In this document: in pieces, positions 54,088 through 64,000 of the stretch
Layout of the letters: the number at the start of each line of letters is the position of its first letter
Numbering within the stretch: position 1 is the first letter of the stretch
Assembly (NCBI GenBank): GCA_963970005.1
Contig: CAXAMN010027472.1
Coordinates: forward strand, 222,107-286,106
Reading direction: 5' to 3'
Source of the DNA: Durusdinium trenchii
Taxonomy: Eukaryota > Sar > Dinophyceae > Suessiales > Symbiodiniaceae
Length of the DNA: 64,000 nt
The notes under the pieces: generated by a model
What the model saw: only the letters and a program-made list of their open reading frames with translations
Told to the model about the DNA's origin: nothing
The model's database searches: none
Translations under genes and position numbers: made by a program

Positions 54088-54807
54088 GACCTTCTGACCT
54101 CATGACCAAACTTGATCTCCAGAAACCACTTGAGTCCATGAAGAAAAACCGAAGCATTGAGGCCTTTGAGGCCAAGCTGACCAATCACAAGAACCCGGTC
54201 AATCACAAGTTGGGTCAATGCACTCAATCAACTTTTTTTGGGTGAAGAACTTGGATGGCCGAAAAAATACCAGGTGCACCTGGTGTTGTAGTCGCAACCC
54301 GGCTTTCTTTCTTTGGAAGAAAGAATGCTGCACCTTAAAGAACAAAACCTGAGTCTTCTAAGACCATCAAAAGAAAGGTTGACCTGGTGTTGTAGTGTGA
54401 AATCCTTATAAGCCCATAGGCTCCGGTGCAGGGTCCAGGTATCGTCAGATGGCCCTGGTCACCCATTTGGGAAAACACATGCTTCTCGCTTCTGTGAATA
54501 ATCCATCGTTGGACTCCTACTGAAGGGCACCGGGCAGGGCTTCGCGGCGTGGCGCCACCTACCCACCTACCGGTCGGCGCGATGGGCGCACGGACACCGA
54601 GACACCTAAAGCTTGGAGTCCTTCGCGGTGCAGCGTCGTTTGGAAGCTCGCCGCATCCGTCTCCCTCTCGCTTGGCCGAAGGACTTCCAGAGAGGCGGCG
54701 ACCTGCAGCGGCGCCGTGGAACGGACAGTGAAGGAGTGGCGCCGGACATTTTGGACTGACTGTACGTTTCTTTTTAGCCGAAGTTGGTTGTAATGGATGA
54801 TAAATGT

Positions 54808-55061
54808 TTACTGACTGTTACAGGCAATAGGACAGACCCAATTTTCATATCTCATGGGTGGTGTCTTTTTGCTTTTCCTCCGAGAAACCAGTGCCAGCAC
54901 CATGCGCCACTTCCGCTGCTTGTTGACTCGCTGGGCGCTGCTCAAAAGCAGCGACCCCCGAGCCCAAGCGGCTTCACACAGAAACTGAGGGTCAGTGGTC
55001 AAATACGCAAGGAACAGTGCAAGGAAGGGTTTGCTGACCGGATCCAGCTTAGCTTTTGGAG
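54808..55061 (-). CDS. Probable exon, unknown
   Basis: The frame has a convincing stretch (KPFLALFLAYLTTDPQFLCE, then RGSLLLSSAQRVNKQRKWRM) with a hydrophobic start and a basic end. The genuine part probably stops near 54880; the last codons are uncertain. It lies just downstream of the membrane-helix segments at 55.2-55.9 kb on the same strand. No family recognised. Confidence 0.35.
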
Positions 55062-55261
55062 AGTAAGCCTTGACCCATGGCAAATTCCACAACCATCCAA
55101 CCAATGAACGATGTCGTCTGTGGAGGCATTGGCGCTCCCAGCATCACTTTCATTCGGCATGTTACTCTGGCAGATGCAGCCACTTCGTGCAGCTTTCAGA
55201 CCCACAGGTGGTCTCCCTTTCATGCAGGTGTTCATCAAGAACACAAGGATGCATAGAAAAG

Positions 55262-55510
55262 TGAGCGCCAAAAGATCTCCCAAAACCACTGGTGAACCGT
55301 GGTGAACCCCATGCCAGGCTCCGTGAGTTCCGTTTGTTCCAATGTCAATCGGATCGGACAAAAGCATTCTGCAGGATGGACAGCTGCATGACTGTGACCG
55401 AGTAAACATGATGATCCCAAAAACCACTGCGGTTCAGCCGTATGTTCCCGAATGGAATGTCAATCAAAGGATGGATGGATCGATCGCTGCATTCGGATGG
55501 ACAGCTCAGG
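55262..55510 (-). repeat. Tandem duplicate of ~120 bp coding hydrophobic segments
   Basis: Two imperfect copies (about 55265-55385 and 55410-55508) share CTGTCCATCC, GATTGACATT and CCAGTGGTTTT-like blocks in the same order. On the minus strand they read PVVLGDLLALTFLCILVFLM and AVVFGIIMFTRSQS. A third hydrophobic segment, TAVVSGFILLSGSVKKVIGI, starts at about 55910. This may be a membrane protein with duplicated exons, or simply duplicated DNA. Confidence 0.4.
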
Positions 55511-55929
55511 TCGACTGCCGACCTGCCGACCGTGGTGGACCCGCAGGTTGACATTCTCCACCCAAACGTGCGGGGTCACCGTCCCCATAGCCTAAACCCA
55601 ATGGTTCCGGGCCCGGAGTCTTGTGGTCAGAAAAGGAACAGAAAACTCAGTTGGAACTCAGATGTTGTTGCTGTTGTTGTTGTCGTCTTTTTTCTGCGGA
55701 TATGTCTTTCCTTCAGATCCAAGCATTTCTTTGGCTTGGACCACTCATGCCCAAACACTGCGGAGCAGTTCTTGGGGGCTGATCCAGGCCATCCAATCCA
55801 GGCAATGAAAGAGATGGTGGAAACAACGACAGGAAGATATATCCTTATGATGCCAATGACCTTTTTGACAGAGCCCGAAAGTAGAATGAACCCGGAAACC
55901 ACTGCAGTACAGTAATAATGTTGATTCAC

Positions 55930-57929
55930 CTGCGACCTGCGACCAGGTGTTTTCTGCGCACTAGATGTTGGATGACAAATGAACAGCCAGAAAACCTTTC
56001 AATATCTTTCAATACTCAATGACATGAGACAATATGGAGGAATTCTCTGGTAGATTGTCCGTGTTTCTTTGAGGGTCCAGTCTCTTTTTCGGTAAAAACC
56101 ACCAACGAACCTCAAGAAAAGACACTCAGGACTAGTTTGGTCTTGCTTGATCCATTCTCATCCTACTTGATGTGCAGGCTGGCTCAAAAGGACACATCTT
56201 CCCCATGACCGGGGGGTTCATCCAGTTTCGGACACCTATCACCCGAAAAATGGCAAAACCTTTTGGCGTCCTACTTGATGTTGCAAGGTTCGCCCTTTGA
56301 AATGGCTCCTCAGTGTTGGGCATGGAGGTGATCGAGAGACTTTGAAGGAGTCGAGGGAGGCCAAAAACTGCTGATGAGCAGCGCCGCTTGCAGGATTTGG
56401 TCGTTGTCCTCCTCATCTTCCTCATCCTGATCATCACCTTTATCCTCTGACCATCATCTTGCCAAAGAGAGGATGGGTGAGCTAGGCTGGGAGAGGAAAA
56501 CTCCATGGGGAGCAGGAGCAGAAAACATGAGGGGGTAGATGATTCCATGATATTGCAAACCAATCAGTCTACTCATGTTAAGCTCAAAGGGGTTGGAATC
56601 TGTTGAACCACGTTGTGGTTGTGGAACTCGCTTGGAGACTTGATCTTTCCTGCCCACAAGTATTGTTTGATATTAATGGTGCTGGAACACATCTGAACTC
56701 CATCGAGTCTGAATACTCCTCAAATCTTGTCTCAAAGGTTTTCCTCTTTCCCTGATTACTTTCCACTGCTAGGAATCCAAGGGAGGTGTACAAAAGATCT
56801 CTTGTCACCGTTGAGATTTAGTGGAATCAGGTCCAGTTCAGGTCCAGGTTACACCTTTCCGATGTCACAATCATCGCTGGCGCCTGTGCTGCTCGAACTC
56901 ATCAACTGAGGACAGAATGCTAGCCAAAAACCATCATCAACCCATGTCATCTGCAGTTCTTGACGTCCTCACACCCTTACCACTCAGATCTATCAACAAA
57001 TGGAGATCGCAGGAAGCCATTCGTCCCGTCCCCACCGGGTGAGATGCCATTCATCGATGCACGGACCTCAGATCCGCGCGCTCCAATGGCTGTGAGTCAA
57101 AACCAGGATACCTTGGTTGACCAGGATACCATGAACAGAATAGACGACCACGGAGGTCAACCTACCAGGGAGGTCAACGGGTCTGGGTTTTGATCCACAC
57201 CCAAATGAACCTTGAGAATGGGCCACGGTGGAAGACTCTTGTCCTCTACAAACCAGCAGTTGAAAGAGGGTCCATTCTTCTGTGGGGTAAAGCCGCTTTT
57301 GGAAACCATGAGAAGTTGTTCTTGTTTGATGTGGTTATATCTTATATCACTCATATCATCCAATGTTCAGTTTGGAGCTTCTCCAAACCATGAGATTTGC
57401 TGTCCAGGGTCCAGGAGAAATACACATATGCTCCCTGAAATCATCATGGAGGTGGATGGCACCACCGGTTTCGTATTCGGATTTCAGGCTCATCGTTTCG
57501 AGGCCATGCCTTCCACTTCCATTATTCCTTCAGGGAGGGTATGTCCAATATACTACCCTGTTGTTGTTATTGCAGGACGCACATCATCAAAAATAGAAAA
57601 TCCATGAAAATCCCAGAGAGGAAGTGTGTAAAGAAGTACAGTAAATGCATCCTCTCACCACAAAGGGGACATGTCCCTTGTCAATCTATGTTAACTACCA
57701 CCAGCGGGCTAACTACTTAGGTCCTTGTGTGCCTCACGTGGGGAAATTGCAATCCTGCTTTCTGATCCCTTCACTGGCTATGAACCACCACTTGGGAAGA
57801 CCGAGACAAGAGTTGGGTTCGGAGGTTTAGGCATGCTGCAACAAAATTAAAACTTCCACGTTCATCGGGTTCCATGCCCGTCAAAAAATGTGAAGACCGA
57901 AATCGTTTCCACCAGGCGTCAACTGTGCC
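55930..57929. other. No gene identified
   Basis: A minus-strand acidic run near 56400-56450 (EDKGDDQDEEDEEDNDQILQ) is the only coding-like segment and is in a different frame from the longer open frame there. Otherwise spacer. Confidence 0.3.
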
Positions 57930-58107
57930 AGCTTGAGCCCTAAGGTCTCTTCGTCGAACTGCACCTGCACAGCACATCCACGCGCGCGCGAGTCCTCTAC
58001 GAGCGTACGCGCGGCCGCCGTGCGCGTCAACGATTGCGCAGCAGTCCGCAGCTTACGAGCTTGGCTTTTCCAGCGGGGTGACTTGCTGTGCAGCTTGGCA
58101 CAAGATC
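57930..58107 (-). CDS. PDZ-like domain, N-terminal half exon
   Basis: After acceptor GAGGCAG/GATC the frame reads KSQARKLRTAAQSLTRTAAA, RTLVEDSRARGCAVQVQFDE and ETLGLKLAQL. A charged helix is followed by V-x-F-x3-x-L-G-L-x-L, the carboxylate-binding loop and first strands of a PDZ domain. Very GC-rich, including a CGCGCGCG run. Its donor is not settled. The other half of the domain seems to lie 4.9 kb downstream at 52885-53049, so at least one exon between them (with the G-x-A-x3-G-x2-x-G-D part) is missing from this annotation. Confidence 0.4.
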
Positions 58108-58661
58108 CTGCCTCAATCAAGACTCCAAAAATCAACAAATGGGTCTGTGACAAGCATTGATCCCTCAAGGGCCGGTAGAAAACCTAGTTCTTGCATCTCA
58201 AAAGCACTCCTAGACCCTGTAGGTTCGTTTGACTTTTCCCTAAGATCCCACTAAATCATGAAACCAACTAACATGCGGCCTACCTAGCAACCAAACCTGC
58301 CAGGCACCAATGTAGATCAGTGCACAATCTGGAGAATTTGGCAAGTGTAGAAAACACATAACGCAGGTCTCCGAGGCCCTGGGCAGGAGGAACAAAATCT
58401 GATAGAATCTCGGTGATGGATTTCAATTGTCCTTGACAACTTTAATCAAAGCTATATAACTAAACAATACCCATGAGCCACCCTGCACAAAGAATGAAGG
58501 AGTTGTTTCAAGAAAACTGTCACTCTGTGGCCGTTGCTGAAGCCTCATCCTTTGCAGGCTTGCGGGCTGATTCACATCTAATGCACGTGTTGCTGAGGAT
58601 CGATTCCACAGAACGGAAACCTTTCTGAAACTCCCATCCGTGACTCATCAGCTTTGCACCG
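58108..58661. other. Spacer 3' of the HNH gene
   Basis: A second minus-strand frame (58520-58708) overlaps the end of the HNH gene and continues to a stop; it is probably its 3' untranslated region. No polyadenylation signal can be assigned with confidence. Confidence 0.35.
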
Positions 58662-59822
58662 TCAGCGAAGCCCTCGGATTTCTCTGTCTCTTCGGAGCAA
58701 ACACTCATCGATATCCCGCCACTCTTCGCCCGGAAGCGAAGAAACTATCTCCGGTGTAGCAGCCAGGCGGAACTCAAATCCCCCTGTGCGTCGCTGCAAA
58801 CCCCGCATGGACTTTGAAATGGCGCTTTGATCGATACCAAGTTCACGCGCTGCACTTGCCATGGAGTGGTGCCAGCTCCATGCATGGTTTTCCATGCCAT
58901 GAGGCCGGCTCCAAACGGGCTTTGCAGCAGTTCCACGCCCAAGTGTCGACGATGCATGAAAATGAGCCAAATTCTCGGCTGGAGAGACCCACTCCAGATT
59001 CTCCACAGCATTGTTGCCCTTGTCCAGGTCTTTGTGGTTGACGAAACATTGATCAACGGAGAGCGGTGGTTCAAGAAAAGCAGCAGCCACCAAACGATGG
59101 ACTAGCACACTCCAGCGGTGCGAATTGATGCGTAGGCTTGTTGTGTAGTATCCCTGTTTGGACATGTGTCCTCTGCCTATCAACCCAGTGCACGATGCTA
59201 TGCGGCCTAAAGAGCTCACCATCCTTCCTGGCACCAGATTCCCTGACATCGGGTGGACAACCGGTCGCCATTCTTCTCCGGACAACGCAAGATCACTCGG
59301 ACATGGGTACTTAAACTCGAGGCCTTTGGTCGCTGATTGGTTGCGGCAACATCTTGACACGGTGTCTCTGCTCATTCCAAGCTGCTTAGCTGCTGCTGTG
59401 ACGGAGGGAACAGTTGTCCAGCTCATGGACCCGATAGGTCTACACAGCACCAGCTTTGACCGCGCAGGCCCGGAACTTCTCCTCTTCGGATTCGAATATG
59501 TGTGGCGTATGTTTTCACTTCGGGTTGAATACTCCAAGTTGTCCAACTGATTGTTGGCCCTGTCGCCATCCACGTGATGAACTTGCCAGGCCTCCTTCCT
59601 TCTGGGGAGTCCATGAAAAGCGATCTTGACGATGCGATGAACGCGGAACTGCTGTCCCGAAATTTGGACGGACATGTAGCCGCTGGGAGTGAGGCAACCA
59701 TGTGAAATAACGCCTCTGGAGTTACAAATACGTCCGTGCGAACTCACCTGCCAACACGAAAAGAATCGCAAAGCAGTTGGCCAAGCGTGCGAAGCACACG
59801 GGGCTCGCCATGTGGTCTGCAT
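58662..59822 (-). CDS. Double NUMOD4/HNH homing-endonuclease-like protein, copy 1
   Basis: 386 codons without introns. Two modules in tandem. Module 1: NUMOD4-like W-x-V-S-S-H-G-R (about 24-50), HNH_3-type core with His62, VHHVDGDRANNQLDN (81-95; His83, Asp85, Asn91, Asn95) and a NUMOD1-like helix-turn-helix (139-163). Module 2: GEEWRPVVHP ... SSLGRI (182-210), HNH core with His242, VNHKDLDKGNNAVEN (261-275) and NUMOD1-like helices (318-345). A third NUMOD4 start (GEEWRDID, 365-372) is cut short. HNH domains bind a metal and cut DNA; NUMOD parts bind DNA. In module 1 the usual VNH is VHH. The start is the first ATG; similarity to copy 2 begins about residue 14. In dinoflagellates such proteins are abundant and their role is unknown. 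Confidence 0.85.
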   Translation of the reverse strand: MQTTWRAPCASHAWPTALRFFSCWQVSSHGRICNSRGVISHGCLTPSGYMSVQISGQQFRVHRIVKIAFHGLPRRKEAWQVHHVDGDRANNQLDNLEYSTRSENIRHTYSNPKRRSSGPARSKLVLCRPIGSMSWTTVPSVTAAAKQLGMSRDTVSRCCRNQSATKGLEFKYPCPSDLALSGEEWRPVVHPMSGNLVPGRMVSSLGRIASCTGLIGRGHMSKQGYYTTSLRINSHRWSVLVHRLVAAAFLEPPLSVDQCFVNHKDLDKGNNAVENLEWVSPAENLAHFHASSTLGRGTAAKPVWSRPHGMENHAWSWHHSMASAARELGIDQSAISKSMRGLQRRTGGFEFRLAATPEIVSSLPGEEWRDIDECLLRRDREIRGLR

Positions 59823-60736
59823 CGGAATGTGTTATACAATAAATACATACACGTACAGTATATGTATCATATATGTATCTGTTGTCTGACATGTTCTTCT
59901 GACCTTCACTGTACCCTGACAGGTCTTGTGAATAGTTATGGGATGGTATGGGGATGTGTGTCAGGGAGTAGGGCTTGATACTGCTCTGATGGTTCTTCAA
60001 CAGTGCCCAAAATTCCAACCCATGAGATCCTACATGACACCCATCAAAAGCTACAGTCAGACCCTGGCAAAATAATTAGAAAACGTAAGAGACCCCAATC
60101 CAAGAACCTCCCTTCCCACAGCCCTCAACTCCCATGGCGATAGCTCGTGCATTCCTAGCATGCCTATACTTTCCTAAGCCACCCCAAGCAACCCAAGCCA
60201 ATCCAAAGAAATCCAAAGCAAACCCTAGCGATCCTGAGAAATCCTAAATTTGTCCCAAGGTGCAAAGTGTTAGGAAATTACCTTTGTATTTTTCCCTGTG
60301 TCTGAGAATGACTCCTTTGAACCACCTCATTCTCCATGTCTAAGTGTGACAAGAGCGATGACAGGAAAGTCCATGGAACAAGCTTCTTTGACTCGAGCAA
60401 ACATGAGCAGCCAACAGCCGCAGGTAGCCTGTACCCACCTACCAAGTGTTGCTTGCAACACACTCAAAAACACAGTATGCAGTATGAACATATGCAAAGT
60501 GCGCCAGGATACGGCCAAGAAAACCTGCATAATCCCAGTGGAATTTCTTGTGTTTTTGACAATAGTTGCTTGATGAATCGGTCAAAGGCAAACATGTTGG
60601 GCCACTGTCCATTCGGTTTAACTGTCACATCGACCACAGAGGAAAATCAATGAACCCCTGTGTGCTCGAAATGCACATGTCAGTGAAAGGTGGCCAATGC
60701 TGCTCGAAGAATTGTTTACATGAGAGCAGTTTTGTT
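59823..60736. other. Spacer between the two HNH genes
   Basis: Has a short TA-rich stretch near 59830-59880. Small open frames at 60298-60653 are not protein-like. No promoter motif recognised. Confidence 0.5.
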
Positions 60737-62035
60737 TCAACAAGAAACTGTTACGGTTGTATACAGTTGTTGACTGACTGATTGTCGCAAGCTTTGGCCA
60801 CAGGGCTTGCTTTTTCTGCCTGGCACATTGGTCCTCGATGCTTGGCAAGTTCGCAAGCGGATTTCTCGGTCTCTTTCAAGCAAATACACACTAACATCGC
60901 GCCATTCTTCACCATCTTCACCTGGGAGTGGAGAATATGTCTTTGGTTCAGCTGCGAGGCAGAACTCAAATCCACCAGTTTGCCGCAGCAAGCCCCGCAT
61001 GCATTTTGAAACGCTGGTGCGGTGAAGACCCAGATCATTTGCAGCATTTGTCACGGAGTGATGCCACCTCCATCCATGGTTTTCCATGCCATGAGGCCGG
61101 CTCCAAACAGGCTTTGCAGTGGTCGGCCCATGCCTAAGAGTGGAGGAAGCCACAAAATGAGCTTGGTTTTCTGAGGGAGAGACCCACTCCAGATTGTGGG
61201 CTGCATTGTTGCCTTTGTTCAGATCTTTGTGGTTGACAAGTGTTTGATGGTCTGAGGGTGGTGGCCCAAGAAAAGCGAAAGCTACCATGCGATGTACACG
61301 CACATCTTGGCAGTGTGCATTCATGCATAGCTTTGTTACGAAGTATCCCTGCTTGGACATGTACCCTCTGCTTATCAACCCAGTCTGCGATGTTATGCGG
61401 CCAAGAGAACTCACCATCCTGCCTAGCACCTTTGCACCGGACACCGGATTGACCATCGGCCGCCAATCTTCTCCGGGCAAGGCAAGTTGACAAGCATCTT
61501 GATATTTAAACTCGTGGTCTTTTGCTGTAGACTTCTTGCGGCAGAAACTTGCCACTGAAGATTTGTGCAACCCAAGCTGCTGGGCCACCACTGCGGCAGA
61601 TGCGCTTGTCGTCCAGTTTGTGGACCCGACAGATCTCCATTGCACAGGCTTCGTCTGTGCTGGTCCACTACTACGCCTGGATGGGTTGGAGTATGAGTGT
61701 CGCACGTTTTCACTGGGCGTTACATACGCCAAGTTGTCTAAGCGATTGTTGGTTTTGTCGCCATCCACATGGTTCACTTGCCAGGCTTCTTCAGATGGGG
61801 GAAGTCCACAAAAAGTGATCTTGACGATGCGGTGAATTGGCCACTTCCGTCTGGAAATGAAGGCGAACCTGTACCCATCAGCATGGAGACATCCATGCGA
61901 AATGGTTCCTTTCGTATTGCTAATTCGGCCATGCGAGCTCACCTGCCAACATGCTTTGCAAAAGAAGCGCACGGCAGTTGGCCAGCTGGGACTCAAAGAA
62001 AACCATGATGGGCGTGAGAAAAAACATAAGTTCAT
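60737..62035 (-). CDS. Double NUMOD4/HNH homing-endonuclease-like protein, copy 2
   Basis: 432 codons, intronless, same strand and 914 bp upstream of copy 1; more than half the residues match by eye. Module 1: WQVSSHGRI (30-38), His68, VNHVDGDKTNNRLDN (87-101; His89, Asp91, Asn97, Asn101), helix-turn-helix at about 145-165. Module 2: GEDWRPMVNP (188-197), His248, VNHKDLNKGNNAAHN (267-281), NUMOD1-like 328-352. A third NUMOD4 beginning (GEEWRDVSV, 375-383) is again truncated, after which a 50-residue tail unlike copy 1 follows. The hydrophobic start (MNLCFFSRPSWFSLSP) is not shared. The metal-binding His and Asn residues are intact in both modules, so it could be an active nicking nuclease (inference). 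Confidence 0.85.
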   Translation of the reverse strand: MNLCFFSRPSWFSLSPSWPTAVRFFCKACWQVSSHGRISNTKGTISHGCLHADGYRFAFISRRKWPIHRIVKITFCGLPPSEEAWQVNHVDGDKTNNRLDNLAYVTPSENVRHSYSNPSRRSSGPAQTKPVQWRSVGSTNWTTSASAAVVAQQLGLHKSSVASFCRKKSTAKDHEFKYQDACQLALPGEDWRPMVNPVSGAKVLGRMVSSLGRITSQTGLISRGYMSKQGYFVTKLCMNAHCQDVRVHRMVAFAFLGPPPSDHQTLVNHKDLNKGNNAAHNLEWVSPSENQAHFVASSTLRHGPTTAKPVWSRPHGMENHGWRWHHSVTNAANDLGLHRTSVSKCMRGLLRQTGGFEFCLAAEPKTYSPLPGEDGEEWRDVSVYLLERDREIRLRTCQASRTNVPGRKSKPCGQSLRQSVSQQLYTTVTVSC

Positions 62036-62550
62036 TGAAAATGAACATGCAGGTCAACTAACATCCACATTGCCCTTCACAGGCGACATCCGTTCAAATG
62101 TGTTCACCAGGACCTTTGCGAGGGCTTAGGTGTGTGTTCCGTTTTGGCAATGAATTGCTGAAGCGCGCATGATCTGAACCAAGAGACTCAAGAGTCTCTG
62201 ACTTCCCTTACCCTGGCCTCTGATGGCTAATGCGGCAACATCCCAACATGATCTCGTCTTTGGATATCTTTGGTGTGCACATAACTGACGGTTGACCTCT
62301 GACTTTACATCATAATAATCAGCAAGGTGCTCGAATCAAAAAAGGCAAGCTGCACTGCTTTCTTCCCAATGAAAAACCGTCTTCTTCCACCAAACCTCAA
62401 ACTTGAAGTCCAACTCGGCACGCTTTCCATTCGCCCCAAGACCCACATCAAGGCTTTCCAGTTCGATTTAGCAGGGGTAACTCATGGCAGAAGCTCCTTC
62501 TTATGCCAACATGGTGTTGGATGTGTGTATTCTATCAATACAGTACATAT
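62036..62550. other. Spacer upstream of HNH copy 2
   Basis: No gene seen; would include the promoter and 5' region of copy 2, for which no motif is recognised. Confidence 0.4.
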
Positions 62551-62990
62551 CTAGTATATATCATGTTGGTCTATGAAGGCTATGAGACTTTGACCCAAGC
62601 ATACCCTGCATGTCAAGAATTCAGGAAGAAGATGGCTGATTCCTCGGGCCGTCTTGAGTACGGTCCTTTTGGCAAGATCCGTCCTTGACCCCCGACGATC
62701 CTCAGAAACACTGAACGGACCAACGTAGTGGGACAACCACGGTCTGCTAGTCAGGGATACTAATGTGACCCGCTCAGTTTGCTTGGAATACATAACTTGA
62801 GCTTTGTTCACCTGTTGGATTTTAGATAATTTAGTGTGCCGAGCTAGAAGCTGGGTCCAGGTCGACTACCTATATCATATCCGATCATAACCATCCATGG
62901 CTAGGTCGACTTGTATAAGCTCCTATCAGCGAAAAGCAAGATCAGCTCAGTGGAGCTGTGCGTCAACTCGATCCAAGGCAATGCATTGGG
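62551..62990 (-). pseudogene. Decayed Ty3/gypsy-like integrase C-terminus
   Basis: On the minus strand, ALPWIELTHSSTELI (about 62935-62985) recalls the W-x-x-L-x-x-x-E-x-x-x-N-S-x-H-x-S-T region of gypsy-type integrases. After a stretch with stops, NKAQVMYSKQTERVTLVSLT leads to LSHYVGPFSVSEDRRG (about 62690-62760), which fits the GPY/F module. Stops and frame breaks between them show it is dead. No reverse transcriptase, protease or LTRs were found. Short and diverged, so uncertain. Confidence 0.35.
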
Positions 62991-64000
62991 CTCCTTACAA
63001 AAAGTTTAGCCAGTGCATTCATGTCTGAATAGATTGAGACTTGCACACTGCTGTAATACGGCCTTGAGGGAGTAAAACATGAACAAAAGACATCAAAAGA
63101 ATACGTGTTCACCAGCCGGGCAGCTGGCAAGAATCGTTGGAAGATGTTCTAAGATCACGTGTCGTGTCTGGTGTGTTGAACGGATGATGCAATCCCCATA
63201 CTGCAGCCGGGAGCCAGAAGTGTTTGTGCTGGAAGGGAAAGTGGGCGTCAAGAGGGCCCTCAAAAGGCCCTTCAGAAAAGGGTCTCCTATACTTTTGGTG
63301 TGTCCGACACCTGTGAATGTAATTACCTGGTTGAGCACATCTTCAGACCAACACTCCAACTAGACCTGAGGTTCTGGAAGGTCCAAAAAAGGGCTGCGTC
63401 TTGCCCACCCTCCGCCCACACCCAGCCGCCTTGCCGTGGAAAAGGGTCGGGAGCCGCCTCTCCTCGGGCCGTGAAACCGGGTCGTCGAGGACTCCGACGA
63501 ATCGACAAGGACTCCTACAGGTTGAGGATGAAGCAGCACCTGGACCCGACTCCACGGTGTAGATCCACCATAACCATTGTTGTGCATAAAGACATACATA
63601 CCATGACATACCTGGACCCTCCACATGGGACATGGCCCAATCAAAGGGTACTTGTACACATCTTCCGAGGTACTTTGAGACTTCCGGAAAACGCAGTTCA
63701 GCAAGGTTGTTCGCTACCGAGGAGAAAACAGTGAACCTCTCAGTACCTCCAAAATAGGATCAACTTTGATCAAAGGGAGATTGGGTGCCTATAGGGCTGC
63801 CATGGGCCAGGATGAACTAGCCTTCCGAGCATGATGACCCACTCTTTTCCATGCTACACAAAATCGATCGAAGAGTGACTGAATGTTAAAGCGCACGACG
63901 GACATCTTTTGCATCAGCCGATGACCCGGAAATACAATTGAAAACATGTCCAAAAAAAGTGTCTATTCTTCCAAGGTCGATTGCGGTCTATTGCATCAGC
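62991..64000. other. Right edge, no gene identified
   Basis: The GC-rich part at 63380-63560 is open on several frames of both strands, with no recognisable motif. Rest is spacer. Confidence 0.35.

Larger units (their letters stand above)
53050..54807. other. Intronic or intergenic DNA
   Basis: Holds the IAIRLEA-coding repeat (about 53105-53150, minus), GCTACTAGTAGC-type repeats (53780-53834) and a TTCC run (54055-54087). At 53850-53925 both strands are open and GC-rich (plus: HDGQALDAWVDRYQETWTGG; minus: PGLLVAVHPRIEGLAIVEV); the minus reading could be a PDZ strand. The GC-rich stretch 54540-54730 is also open on both strands. Neither is resolved. Confidence 0.35.

Overview
The window reads as nuclear DNA of a dinoflagellate, probably Symbiodiniaceae-like (inference). 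Reasons: very low gene density; genes cut into exons of 40-120 bp; introns with GA and GC as well as GT donors and an AG acceptor usually followed by G; intronless tandem genes of NUMOD4/HNH type; decayed LTR-retrotransposon pieces; many short dispersed foldback repeats. Nearly every convincing gene lies on the minus strand, as expected for one-directional dinoflagellate gene blocks. No rRNA, tRNA, CRISPR array, bacterial operon or complete spliced-leader copy was found by reading.

Layout from the left. 1-3 kb: no safe host gene, but at 2.2-3.06 kb (minus) a frameshifted relic resembles the polymerase (L) of non-segmented negative-strand RNA viruses. 3-10 kb: repeats and foldbacks. 10.8-15.3 kb (minus): a charged, repeat-rich coding block (REESNE hexads, AT-hook-like and RG-rich exon, Lys/Glu coiled coil broken by an assembly gap) followed by a transposase-like exon. 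15.4-16.3 kb: a 370 bp foldback, then an AT-rich island with broken reading frames resembling a viral or Polinton-type family-B DNA polymerase.

17.0-39.3 kb (minus): exons of one large P5B-type (ATP13A-like) cation ATPase. Seven splice junctions agree in reading phase; the introns hold a decayed Ty1/copia-like gag and many repeats. 40-52 kb: isolated coding-like segments, dispersed repeats, an AT-rich block and, at 51.2 kb, a 161 bp near-perfect hairpin. 52.6-58.1 kb (minus): two exons that look like the halves of a PDZ-like domain, with a partly duplicated membrane-protein-like region between them.

58.7-62.0 kb (minus): two diverged tandem intronless genes, each with two NUMOD4/HNH/NUMOD1-like modules. 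62.5-63.0 kb (minus): a decayed Ty3/gypsy-like integrase tail. The remainder is intronic or intergenic DNA with simple repeats and at least five dispersed repeat families. Exon calls rest on reading translations by eye; no database search was run.
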